A stretch of 64,000 nt of DNA from Cinclus cinclus (taxonomy: Eukaryota > Chordata > Aves > Passeriformes > Cinclidae), in contig NC_085046.1 in the NCBI RefSeq assembly GCF_963662255.1, forward strand, positions 95,993,324 to 96,057,323, given 5' to 3'. The position numbers and the translations under genes were made by a program. Of this stretch, positions 49,856-62,399 are shown piece after piece; positions within the stretch are counted from its first letter, which is position 1; every line of letters begins with the position of its first letter. The notes beneath the pieces were generated by a model. It was not told the origin of the DNA, made no database searches, and saw only the letters and a program-made list of their open reading frames with translations.

Positions 49856-51149
49856 GGTATTTTATTTGCCATAACAAAAGACCTCAAGGAAGCACAACTA
49901 AATTCTGGGGCAATATGCATTATTGTGACTAATGTTGAAAATACACATTGTTGAACCATTTCAGCACAACTGCATCTTTCTATTAAATGCTTTATCATGA
50001 GTTCCAACAGTTACAACAGAGGCTTCAGTCAGAATTCAGGTTCTCCTTACCTCTCTTCATGAGTGTTTGAGAACTGGAGCAGTAGTCCTATCATCAGTCC
50101 ACTTTCTTATACCCTTTGCTGCTGTTCTGTTCAGAGGCAGTCTTTATTTTTCTGAATTATCTGCCTGTGACAAGAATCCTTGCTCTTTGTCTTCTCTCAT
50201 GTTTGTTTCCAGAAATACTGAAGACATCTGCAAAGTAGTCCTCCTTAAAGAAATATGGAGAGCAGTGGGCAGGTTCAGATAAATTCTCTGAAAATGGAAT
50301 GAGAAGGTTACACTCATGAACCTGAGCACCCTAGGGCTGCCTGATAGAAAGTACTCATGGAACAGGCAGCCCCTCCACAGGTGCCAACTTACTCCTATGG
50401 ATGTGATGGCAAAATTCTGTTCTAATGACAGATTTTGAAGAGGATGAAGCTGTAGCATTGTGAACAGCTACTGGGACCTCTTCCAAGGCATGAGTGACAA
50501 AATTCAATAATACATCCAAGTATTTGTTTGAAAATCTTAGTGGACAATGAAAACTGACAGAGATTTCATTTTATCTGAAGGAACTGTCTACTTCTCATAA
50601 TGGGCATAAGGACGGAATCAATGTCTCTTGCAGTTTTGGGGGGTTTTGCCCCCATCCCTTGAAATAGTGAGAAATATCTAATGCCCTGACAAATCCATCC
50701 TGACAAATCCATCTATGAATGAAATAGTCTGAGGCAGTTTATGTCTCATGGGCTCTTTGCACACAGCTGAGCTTCTAATACACATTTTTAATCTCTTACA
50801 TTAATAAGAGTTGGAAATGTTTTATTCCCCCAGATGAGAGCTCTGCTTCTTCAGTGTAATGGGGTAATAAGTTTTTAATTTGCAAAGCAATTTGATGATT
50901 GCAAAATGCACATTACATTGTGATTATACTATTTTAAAAACACAAATGTTTTTAAACCAAAAACACTAACATTCCTCTATTAATTTAACATTTTCATTGC
51001 TCACAGAGTTTTTATATTTTCTGTCTAGTGTCACATCACTAATATTAATGTGAAATGGGGTTTACACTTTGTCAAAACTACAAAGTACTTTGTGCTAGAC
51101 CAAGTTGTGTTAATCTCTTAATGTTCATTGTACTTTCTTGTGTTTCATG

Positions 51150-51690
51150 ATTTAATTGAATCCCATAATGGTTTCTGTTGGAAGCAAACTTGAAGATTTC
51201 TGGTTCATTGCCATGGGCATGGAAATGTTCCCCTAGACCAGGTTGCTCAGAACTCCATCCATCCTTGCCTTAAACACTTCCAAAGACAGAGCATCCTCAG
51301 CTTCCCTAGGCCACCTCTGCCAGTTGACCCTCACAGTAAGAATTTCCTCCTTAATCTATCTAAACTGATGCCCTTTCAGTTTGAAGCCATTCCCCCTTGT
51401 CCTGTCTTTACATGCTCTTGTATAGAGTCCTTCCGTTTTTCTTGTAGGCTTCCTTCAGGTACTGGAAGGTCATAATTAGGCCACCCTAAAGCCTCCTCTT
51501 TTCCAGGCTGAACAATTCCAATTCTGTTTGCATTTACTCTTGGAAGAGGCGCTCCATCCCTCTACCCATCTTGGTGGCCTCCTCTGTACTCACTTTGATA
51601 AATCCATGTCCTTCCTGCACCAGGGACCCTAGAGCTGAATGCAACATTACAGGTGGAGTCTCATGAGAGCAGAATAGAAGAGTTGGTTTT
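51150..51690 (-). mobile_element. CR1 LINE 3' fragment, inverted
   Basis: Complements of CR1 3' blocks run left to right: CATAATGGTTTCTGTTGGAA; TAGACCAGGTTGCTCAGAAC; CACAGTAAGAATTTCCTCC; CCATTCCCCCTTGTCCTGTC; TTCCTTCAGGTACTGGAAGG; CCAGGCTGAACAATTCCAAT; GGTGGCCTCCTCTGTACTC; and AGGTGGAGTCTCATGAGAGC. The element is oriented right to left, starting with its 3' end near 51150 and truncated near 51690. Confidence 0.9.
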
Positions 51691-54600
51691 ATGTATTACT
51701 GTTTACTCTGGTCTTTTTGAAACAAACACAGAAATAAAGGCACCTGGAAACATTAGCAAATTAATATTTTAAAGTATTAATGTTTTTTGTCTTATTTTTT
51801 TAATGCAAAATGCTCCAATTAACCTCATGGAAACTAGGAGTGACATCTCGTCCCACATATCTCATGAAAAATTAAAGGATTTTTTTCCTTCCATTTTGAC
51901 ATGGATTTAGGTCCTGAAACAACCATTGTCATTAATTCAGAAGATGTTTGTAATATTTCAATGTCTTGGCAATCAGATTGGAGTAGTTTGCCACGTAGTA
52001 TATATCTCCCTTAAATACCAATGAATATATCCAAGAACATTCTGAATTTAAACAAGCACTTTTACACGTCCATATTAATATTTGAGTCATGGTAGTGGTT
52101 TCATTATTAATAATGTAGTATTTATAATGTTATATATAATATTAATATATAATAATGTTGATTACAGGAAGCTCAAGAAGTCAGCTTTTCTTCATTTTCC
52201 ATAAATCTTTCATAAAACACAACTGTAGTTCATAATCTCCTTTGCATCCATATGAAAATAATACATAAACACTCCATGAAATAAAGCACAATAGTGGCTG
52301 TTAGAGCAAGATCTTTCTATAATTATCTTTTTCTTGGCATGAAAACTAGTGCTTTCTAAATCAAAATCAGAATTCAAAAAACTTCTCCAGGAATTAATTT
52401 TCTCCTAGGGTTAGCTAGGAAAGTGGGGCTCCTACCCTTGTTCCACACTTACAACATGAATAAAGACTATGCTGCAGAGAGCAGGTAGCAGCTGTAATTC
52501 TGATCCATTATTCTGTAAGAGCAGCACAAGGCCATGACTGCAATTCTTTGAATGTCTGGGTAAGCACTATTCTCCATGTATTATTAATGTCCATGGGAAG
52601 TTCAGGTTCATGCCTGGAACTCACTGTGCCTTTCTTTCCTGCTGCATGCAATACATAGCACTGTGACATTCATATCAACACCAAAGAAGGCATTTAAGTT
52701 GACCCCATTTTTAATTTTACAACATTATAATTATTATTAAAGAGTTGCATATTTTGAGTGAACTAAAATCAGGCACTGAAGACCTTTTTTACAAAAATCC
52801 CTTGCTGAAAATATTTGCATGAAGAATTTAAATTTAATTATAGCTTATACATTGAATATATTAAATACCAATCCTTCTGTTTTATCAATTTTTCTTCTTT
52901 CAAAGTCATGGGTTTGGCACCTTGCATAATCTCAATATCATGTCAATCTGGAAAAGCATAACTGAAAATCATAAAAAATTCTGCTCTGAAAAAAATTATC
53001 ATATCTATATCTCCCTCTTGCTTTACAAATCCTACCCACTTTAAATTATACAACTTTTATGTGCTTTAAAATCCTCAAATAATGTGATATGACAAAAATT
53101 GAACCAGGAAAAATTGTTTTGTGCTGTGCTCACTTTTACTGTATCATTTGTGTTAAGACATGCCTACCAATATATAAAACAAAACTTTTTTATGTCAAGA
53201 TATGATAAGACTGTAAGAGATCTCAGGAGTAATAGAACACACCATTTTAAAATCTGTGTATTTAAAGTGTATCCAGCATTACGAAACTGTGTTTAATACA
53301 TAAAATATGAAATATATAAACAAACAAATAAATCAGTTTTGAGCTATTTTGAGTGTTGTGCAACATATTTACCTTTTAGAATCCATTAATGTTATATGAG
53401 ATAATCAAAACTCAGAAAACAAAAAATACACACCACATTTCCTTGAAAGGTTTCTACTTAGTTCTGGTTCACTCAAGGAGCAGTTTCCCAAGGGATTGTT
53501 TTAATATATTACATATAGGTGTTATATAAAAATTGTATTATATCCACTTATCAAAAAAATTTTCCTTTAAAGTTCAGAGCCATCCTAGTCATAAAAATAT
53601 TTCAATCAGATTTGATCAATCAATCAAGTTTTTTACCAAAAGTTTTAGGCAGAGAGGAGTTATAAATTATCTGTATTCTTTGCACTTTATATTATGTTGT
53701 CAAATGAACCTCTTCTAAGTAAATGCACTTGAGTGGGGCATTAAAATCTTTTGGACAACTGAATGAAAAATATGTGTAACAGCTAAATAAATATCTTGTT
53801 CATGTAGCCCAGTCATAATCAAAATGTTTCTTCTTATGAATACTTGGAACTTCACTAGATCCTCTGAATTCTGTTTGTCTTCTTAGCTGAAAATGAGAGT
53901 TCATCTACTAAATGTCATAGGGCACATTGTTTGTGCCAAGATTTGTTTTGCATTTCAGCATAGAAATATTAATATAGAATAATAAATACATTTGGAAAAA
54001 AAATCCATATATTTTCACAAGCAGTTGAGATTGTGCAAAACTTGCCCTTCTTATAACTGTATCTCTTTCTCCTAAAATAGAGTGGAGATACTATTTTATG
54101 CACCCCTTCCACAATATTAGTGTTTAAGGCCAATCAACATAGTGGCAATTGTTGCAAAGAAGGCTTGAAAATAATCAAAGTTTTAAAACCTTCTTCACAG
54201 TTTTGCTACGTTGAAGTGTGCCTGTCTTGATTAATTTGCTATGCTATATTCCCTTCTAACTCTGAAGCATCAAGAGTAGTATCAAAACCTGAAAAATACT
54301 GTAATAATGTATACAATAACATATCAATATTAAATTAAATTTCACATTTCAAAATATGAAAACCCTAGTAAGATACCTTAATTCTGGCATATAAAAGTAT
54401 TTAAGCTATGATTTATAAATATTGTATTTTATCCATTATTTTTGATAGGAAATATGTGCAAACACTAAGGTTTTCATAGATAGTTTCATTGTAGGCAGAT
54501 TCAAACATGAACAGGACTCAGAAATTCAGCTCTGCTTCTTCATCTATTGAACACCATTCAGACGCATTAACCAGAAGGCAATATTAGTTATCCACTGTAT

Positions 54601-55925
54601 GTCAAAACAGATAAAATGTATTTAAATCAATGGGAGTAGAGCTGCCTCTGTCCATGAGCTAATAGAGTACTTTGTGAAAGTGTCCTGCACTGATTTGCAC
54701 TGAGTGTGCGACACAAAGCACTTTAACAAAGCTGCTAAACAAGAGCTTTTCTACTTTGAAGGTCCACCACAGCAGAAAGTTGAGGGGGAAAAAGGAGGAG
54801 AAAATAATGCAAAGATTAGCTGTCAAGTGGATTAAAACAGTTATTTACTGGAACAAATAAGGAATTCTGCTTCCCTGGTCATTAAATGTTAGTTTAATGT
54901 GAAAATACGCCTGCAGACAGTGTGTGAGTTATTAAAAGACATAAAATATATTGAATACACCATTTTTCTAAAGCATTTCAGCACAGTTTTTATGATTCAT
55001 CAAACTTCAGTCTCAACATATAACCCAGAGTCTTCCCAGAATGATATACCCAAAAGCAGCACAATAAAAAAGAAGTATTTTTCTGCAATATACATCAGGG
55101 TTCAGACACTTCTTTTGAAACAGGCTTTTAACTAGATTAACTAGTCAGCCTGAGGGCATACCTAACATTCATCCTGGCTGCATCTGTACAACCTGGTCTA
55201 TAGCACATCCTAAATATGAGAAATTATACAATCAGAATGTTTAAGGATGTGGCATTAATTTTCAAAAGCTGAAAAAGAATAAAGCCATGTCATTGTTCTA
55301 ACTCTAAAGGTGCCAAGCACCTAGCACAAGAACCAGGCTCATACAAATAGACTCCTGAGACTCCTAAAAATAGGTATTAAGAAAGGCATTCTCAGTGCAA
55401 TATTAAGGTGATGAGTTTGTGAATCCACGTCAAAGGTAAAATCTCTGCATGAGAAATATAGACTTGAAGTCTTATGGATCAATATTAACCTCTGTCCATA
55501 CAAACATAAAATATTTAAAATTGTATTTGCAATATTCCTCTTTTTAAAGACAAGGAGATTAAGCTGACATCAAGGTTCAATATTCAGGATTAATCACTGT
55601 GAAATTCTTAGTGATATATTCAATAAGCTTTGCTTTTTAGACTTAGGTCCAGCTCAAAATTTGTGTTTGTTCAATGGTTGATTTATGATTAAATATTCCA
55701 TTTGCAGCGATAAATATTAACACTACAGGCCAGATTCTCTTCTTGGTTTCATGTGTAATAGATGGACTCATATATTCATCCACAATCATAATAAATTAAA
55801 CAAGAATTTGGCTTCTTAATAAATATTTTTTAAAATTATACTCTGATGTCTCTGAAGCTATTTTGCATGAGGTTTACATCACATTTTTACAAAGATGACT
55901 TGTGTATGGCTTTGGAAAATGCTGT
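51691..55925. other. AT-rich non-coding DNA
   Basis: No supported gene or repeat beyond short AT runs (for example the ATAT/TAATA stretch at 52108-52160). Confidence 0.55.
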
Positions 55926-56080
55926 CAAGGGAAGTGGTGAAATCACCTTTTGAAATGTGCAAAAAATATGTCAATGAGATGTGTGGGAACATGGTTTAGT
56001 GGGAAACTCAGTGGTGCTGGGTTAATGATTAGATTTGATGATCTCAGAGGTCTTTTCCAACATAATGATCATATGATTCA
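55926..56080 (+). mobile_element. CR1 LINE 3' end, short copy
   Basis: The segment shows GGGAAGTGGTGAAATCACC, then ACATGGTTTAGTGGGAAAC, then GATGATCTCAGAGGTCTTTT and CCAACATAATGATCATATGA. This is the last ~150 bp of a CR1 subfamily distinct from the copies at 7630 and 42061, which lack the ACATGGTTTAGTGGG block. It is plus oriented with an eroded octamer tail. Confidence 0.85.
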
Positions 56081-57228
56081 AATTCTGTCATGAGGTTGAT
56101 TTAGAAATATCTTTTTGTGTCAGGATAACTGAAAATATTCTACCAATTACACTAATGTTTTCTAATTTAATAGAATAATTTAATGAGAAGTCGAACTTTG
56201 AGAATTTTTCAATGTTTGGTGAAATATTGATACTTTTTCAAGAATAAATCAATCTGGATGCGTTTTCAATATGAACCAAAGAAACAAAATGCAGAAGAAC
56301 ATAACATTTTAGGAGGGGCAAACTCAAGGGAGTTTTCTAGATATTTGTAAATGTAAATGACCAAGCCCATTATCAGACATTCTAAGTTCAATAATTTGTT
56401 GGTTTATGGTCCTCTGTCCCATATAACAGGGCCCACAACCACAAAAATCTGAATAACACGCAGTTTAGGAAGGGAAAATATTTTCTACAGGTACAGAGAA
56501 TCTCTCTCAAAAACAGAACTCAGAATCCTGAATCAGAGAGAAGAAGAGAACTGAAACATTATAATAATGATAATAATAAAAAAACAACCAATGTGAAAAA
56601 AATAACGTGGAAAAATAATCACTTTATATAATTAAGGCATTTTTATTGACCCGTTGGGTGTCAGATGGATGCACAAGCTCTAACATGACCCTCATAGAAA
56701 GAGAAGCAAATGAATCAGCCAGTAATCCCAGGCTAAGTGGCAAGAATAATCAAACCCATATAAATTATTTACTCAGGGGGAAAATACTGACAGTCTTTCT
56801 GTATGGTAACTTTAATAATCACCTCTATTAGGGATGTGGGAGTCTGTGCAAATGCCATTCATGTTTACCTGATGTTCTGAAAAATCCTTGTTTTTTAAAA
56901 TTTTGGCTATCATAATGCAATGCAATATACAGAATACAGAGAAAAATCATATCAAGTCTTGTAATCTTAATTGATAATACTTAATAATTAATAAGTATTA
57001 GTAGTAGTAATAATAATAATACTAAGAAAATAATAATTAGAAAATAATAGGCAACTGGGAAGAAGTGGAAGAATACAAGTTACCTGTGCTAAAATAAGAC
57101 TAGGACAAAAAGGATTTTTAAAAAATAGAGACATCAGGCTAAATTACCAGGCTAGAAGTGAAGTACATTAGGAAAGCTGAAGGAAAGTTACAGAGAAACA
57201 TTTAAATAGAGCAGGTTTTCACCACCAA

Positions 57229-57720
57229 ATGCTGAATCAGCTGTTTCATCACTGCCCTCTCTCTCGAAAAACAAGAGAATCTGTCCAGGCTAATGTCATA
57301 TTTTTGGTGCCATCTTATGCAAGGTCTGCTGGTCTGAGCTCAGCCCTGCATGTACGCTGCCTTGGGGACAGGGACCTGGTGCTTTCAGAAACCACAGCTC
57401 TGGAAAGAGCTGCCAGGTGGACAGCTTGGGGTCACAGCCATGAAGGCGTCCAGGTTTCCAGAACAGCTGGTGCTCAGCACTCACTGGCATCCACGGCTAT
57501 AGAAAACATCCGAGCAGACTCCGGAGAACACAGTTGCACAGATTCCTTGCTACAGTGTGATCTTTTCTGTAAAATCCACATTAAAAAGTTACAATTTGAG
57601 CCAGACAGGTAGAAGAACTTTTGACCCTTTGAGAATGTGGTAACAAAGAGTCCTAGCAGGAGACTGGGAAATGGCTTTTCCACTCCCATACCATAGGCAC
57701 ACTCTGCTGTCCCTGCAGGT
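57229..57720 (+). other. GC- and CpG-richer patch with a 127-codon open frame
   Basis: Within AT-rich surroundings this patch is visibly richer in G+C and carries several CpGs (for example in TACGCTGCC, GGCGTCC, CACGGC, CATCCGAGC, ACTCCGGAG). A plus-strand frame is open from 57229 to 57612, but its composition (Arg/Ser/Ala/His-rich) resembles translated GC-rich DNA more than a domain. No TATA box, CR1 or LTR block was recognised. It may be an exon, a small regulatory island or part of an unrecognised repeat. Confidence 0.3.
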
Positions 57721-59379
57721 AGTCCCTCCTTGCTGTTTATCCAAGGTACCGCTGCAATCCTTTCTGATACAAATGTTTAATACAGAGAGATATTAAATTT
57801 CATGCATTTAACACAAATATGGACATAAAGGCCAGTATTGAATCAAATGAAATATGCCAAGGATATAAGACCTCAAGCGACAGTGCTCCCTTCCATAGGA
57901 ATTCATGAAGCATTTTTAAATTCTGTTAGAGGTAAAAGGTCAAATTATTAAATTTGAAACCTTTTAACCTTTAAGCAATGATACATGTATTAGATTTTTG
58001 GAAAACCATTCACACAACAGTTTATAATTTTACTTTATAGCTTTCAAAAAATTTTTGCACTCTCGCCTGCAATCTTTTGCCTGCAAAATGCTAAAAATCA
58101 AAAACAGAAAATAGTTTCCAATTTCTTTAATTTCTTTATAATTCTACGTCAACAGAATTAATCTGGACCTCGTTTATCAACACAAATCTCTTTGGTCATA
58201 ACACAGTCCTCAGACAAAACAACAAGAGTATACAACACAATTGTAAAAAAATGGGTGGGTTTAGAATTTTCACTGATGCCAACATCAGTTCATGTTTGGA
58301 AACAAGGGGGAGGCTAAAAGCATAAAACTATAAAGGAGGCATCATTTGTAAATATGCCTATTTAATTTGATAGAAAAACATTTTAAAGTTCTCACAGAAC
58401 ACAAATTATTCTCCATTTCTGGAATCATATCAAGCAAACTTGCTTTATGTCTATAATAAGCTATAAACTCTGAAAGTCAAGATCTGTAATGAAAATGTTC
58501 CCACACATCTGTGGAAACTCCTTGGTTTCCAAAAGTTTTGACAAATTGCAATCTGCCATTTTAAAAAATCTGTATAGCATCTAGAAACATAACCTTCTTT
58601 TATTTGACTGTGCATGACTATATACAGACCTCAGGGTCCTCAGATGTATTTTCAGTAATTCAGTCAAGGAATCTGTAGGAACACAGTGAGTCTCCAATTT
58701 GGCCTGTGCACACACATCTAGTATGCAAGTATAAAGTTAACAAACACAATGGACTTTAGATCCCAACTCTAATGAAGAAGCTTAAAGATATCAGAAACTT
58801 TCTCGTAACTGAAACATTCAATGTGTTAAAAATATCTTTGACAAAAAGATGAACTCTTTTTTCATGCTTTGTAGGAAAAAAAATCTGACAATAGGAATGT
58901 TTAAATTTTCAGTTAAAACTCTCTGTACATCACACCATTAGCAAAATTTTGAATTCTATTTGATGCTAGCAAGTCCAGCTTTCTGAGAAAAATAGTAGGA
59001 AAATGAGAAACACAGTTTGACAGTACACATAAAAAAATCTTCAAAGAAAAAAACAATATGTACTGCTACATATTTCTCTTTTAAATCAACACATAATCCT
59101 ACAGGCATCTTAACCAAAGTACTTTTTAGTTATTAAAATACATATGATATTGCATGAGGTTGTATAAATGGAGTAATATTTTTTTTTATGTGTGTATAAT
59201 CAAGGGAAAAAATGAATTATTTTCCTTCAGTCCAAAACATAATACATGTGCTTTTTATTTTAAAAATAATTAATCTTAAAAAATATATAAAAATAAAACC
59301 CAAAAATGTTTTTTCCTAGTCCAAATTCAGCCATTTTTAATAACTGCCTTTACTTGCAAAGCGTCAACGTATAGTTCTT

Positions 59380-59487
59380 ATGTTATTTTATATTTTATGC
59401 TATGCTGTTATGTATGTTACGTTACGTTACATTACATTGTAATATGCTATGCTATGTATTCTATGCTATGCAGTGTTATGTTATATC
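59380..59487 (+). repeat. degenerate pentamer repeat (ATGCT / GTTAC / CATTA units)
   Basis: Successive 5-bp-periodic units (TTATG, CTATG, GTTAC, ATTAC, CTATG) run for about 100 bp with drifting sequence, as in an ageing pentanucleotide satellite. Confidence 0.75.
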
Positions 59488-59784
59488 TTAGAAGCCAGAC
59501 TTCTACTGAAAATTCTGAATACATTTTTTTTAAAATAGAAGTATTTAAAAGTTTTGAAATTTGGATTCTGCTATCCTATCTCTTACAACCTTAGTTCTGC
59601 AATATTCCGCCAGAAGGAAGACTTCTGAAAACTTTGTTTGAAAAGGATAGTTTATTAAACCAAAGTTGTCTCAAGAGAAGATTTAGGAAGAGTACAGGGA
59701 AATTTCTGGGTAGAAGGAAAAAATATTATTGAGAATGTATCTCTTTGGTTAGAAGTGTGTTTACTTGGAAACATTGAAAAACAA

Positions 59785-59875
59785 GGGTTTGAGGGGGTAG
59801 GGGTTATTATTTGTTTTTTTAGTTGTTGGTTTTTTTGGGGGGGCGGGGAGGCAGTAGGGGTAAGAGGGTTCTGGG
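59785..59875 (+). other. G-tract cluster, possible G-quadruplex
   Basis: Eight runs of at least three G occur in 91 bp. They include GGGGGGGCGGGG (59837-59848), then GGGG (59857-59860), GGG (59866-59868) and GGG (59873-59875). Four of these are within short loops of each other, meeting the usual loop rule for an intramolecular quadruplex on the plus strand. Confidence 0.6.
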
Positions 59876-60835
59876 TAATATGAGAGTTATGGAGTACTCA
59901 TATTGATGCTCAGGTCCTGCAGTGTCAAAGTACTTTTTTATCAACCCCCTATTCAACCACCTAGATTTCAGTATGAATCCATTTTCAGATCAGTATTTCC
60001 CACTGAATAGCTACTCAGTATATTTAATAAGTGATACAGGGTCTCTTGTTTCTTTTGTTTGTTTGTTTGCATGTGATCCTAAATCCTAGTTATTAATTAG
60101 ATCATGCCTCATTTTTCCTATAAGATTTTTACATTATGGTCATCAGGAGTTATTCTTCCAAATCCTTTCTGACAAGAAAAATCTGTTCCACGAGGCTAAT
60201 GTAGATTAAAATGTCCATGGTAGAGCATCTGTGAGAGACTGAGAGATAAACTTTTCTTGCTCAGTAAACAATGCCTGGGACCACATGTTGTAACAATGCA
60301 AACAATTAGGAAATTGCATTAAGAGCTTTTATTCCCCTCCAGAAGAGAAATTAAAAGAAACTTCTAGCTCTGGGAAAGGAGTTGAATTCTTTATAACACA
60401 TCAAGACAAAAAGCTACTCAAAATATAATGATCACATTTTTAAAACAGCAGAGTGATTTCTAAATATAAAAGTGTTCCATCCTTAGGCATTAAACTATCT
60501 AAAAGTCTGAACCAGATTCTGTATATGCTAAATGTTAATTGCAAGGTAGGAGTTTAAGGGAAACTGAAAATCATGGAATACAAAATATCAATAATTGGAG
60601 TTGCCTCAGTATCAACCCAAATATCTTTAACTTTGACTGCAATGAATTCTCTAGTGTCATATTGATTCTCGGTACTCCTCAGTATTAGAGAAAATAATTT
60701 TTATGGCAAAATCCTTTTTGGGCACCATAAAAATATAAAGAATATAACCTTTCAAATATAAATTGGAATTTGATATAGAAACAGAAACAAGAGCTTAATT
60801 TGGTACAATAAAATAGAAGCTTAATTCTTTGAACC

Positions 60836-60882
60836 AAAAAAAAAAAAAAGGAAAGGAAAAGGGGAAAAAAAAGAAAAGGAAA
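60836..60882 (+). repeat. A/G polypurine tract
   Basis: A run of A is followed by AAAGG-type units, all purine for about 47 bp. The hydrophobic minus-strand frame crossing it (60685-61044) is an artefact of T/C-rich sequence. Confidence 0.85.
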
Positions 60883-62399
60883 CATATACATGCAATAACC
60901 TAAAGTAAACAACAAACGGCAGTGAGCCACATGTATTGTGATCCATGACCCCCATAACATTAGTCTAGACAGAAGACAATAAATGACTAAATATTTTATT
61001 CTATGTAATCTAACAACAGCAGGTTTGAAAACCTCCAGAGACATGCATTTTCAGTAAAGCAGTAAAGGGGAAATACTTCATATGGCTTTTTAAAATTTCT
61101 TTAAATTTTATTTTCTTGGGTAGCTTCAATACGGTCCACCCAAGAAGTCTTTTTTAGAAAATATCTACATTCTGTTTGCTTCCACGAGCTTGGTGAGAAT
61201 ATTATGTTCTTAGTGTCAATCTTATTATGTAGTTCCTTGAGAAATCTAGTCCATGACAGCATGATGCAGCTTATGAGGATATCAGGAAGTAAATGTAAAG
61301 GTATTGTAGGGCATTACCAATGCTAAAGGGTGCTAAAAAGGTGATTATTTTGAAGCTCAGGATAAGCTACATTTCTAGCTATCTTTCTTACTTTCCTAGA
61401 CTTCTAATTTGAAAGATATGTTTCAATCACTCTGCAGAGGCAGATTTTGAAGCAGCCCTGGGAGGGAGAGCATTTATTAAAGTCTGTCCAAGAAAATAAC
61501 AGGGTTAATAATGTTTGATAAGCCTACGCAATGTAAACAGTGAAAAGAACTGATGCATTTTTAAAGGGATTGTCAGTCCCACTCGAGGTGGGGGAAATAG
61601 TCACCCAGAGAACTCTGTCAGTAAGCAATGTCATTAATAATGATTCATGGATATAGATATTCACAACAGCTGTGTCCTCACCTTTAAGTACCTCATACAA
61701 TATTTAGGAAGTGCTGGGAGATATTGCAGCAGGGAAGCAACTAAATTGCTAGAAGGCAATGCTGGTTTAAATTGTTTAATGTTCCTCCTCAAAACGGGTG
61801 TACCGATTTTTCAGAGTAAATCTCGCTTTCTCTGTCTCTGTCCAATAAACCTGCGGCGAACAAAATGAGCAACATGCTAATCATCTAGTCAGTGAAATCT
61901 TAAAATGATGTGATGTTTTGGCATCAACACAAATATATATCATCAGCTTATGAGTAAGTTGTCTGTTACCAATCATCCTTCCTCCATCAACATAGAAAAA
62001 AAACATATGGAGCAGTTTCCCTGGAACACTTTGAATTTTAAAATTCAGAAGTACATACTTAACAATCCCTTTTTTTTACTCTGAGCTGTTGTAGTTCAAA
62101 AGTATGAATTCATTATTTTCATGAAATAAGATGCATTCCGTCATCAGACTCAGCAAAACATAACCTAACTGCAGTCTAATTAGTATTGAAAACTGGACAA
62201 ATGACTAGTACAGTATTCCTCTTGTATATTTCTCTTCATCTTTAAGGAATATAAAAAATGAGCCCCAAAATTACAAATTAAAATTGCTTAAATATTAACA
62301 GTATTGCCAAGATTGCAATGTTCTAAAGAACAGAGTGACTTTTTGTAGGAGGGAATTACCATAAGGTGGATCCATGCACAGTTCCCGGACCCTTCCCAT

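Larger units (their letters stand above)
42656..51149. other. AT-rich non-coding DNA
   Basis: No supported gene. ORFs up to about 106 codons (48545-48865 plus, 45441-45737 minus) show no recognisable domain and are within chance length. Microsatellite and X-box-like sites are listed separately. Confidence 0.5.
56081..62399. other. AT-rich non-coding DNA with several compositional islands
   Basis: No supported gene. Sub-features listed separately are a CpG/GC-richer patch (57229-57720), a pentamer-like repeat (59380-59487), a G-tract cluster (59785-59875) and a purine tract (60836-60882). TAA/TAG trinucleotide repeats occur at 56560-56578 and 57000-57024. The 61440-61640 part is less AT-rich and could be conserved non-coding DNA. 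Confidence 0.5.

Noticed and set aside
60685..61044. 119-codon hydrophobic minus-strand frame suggesting a membrane protein
   Set aside because: The Phe/Leu-rich stretch is the translation of a T/C-rich tract opposite the polypurine repeat; there is no recognisable family.
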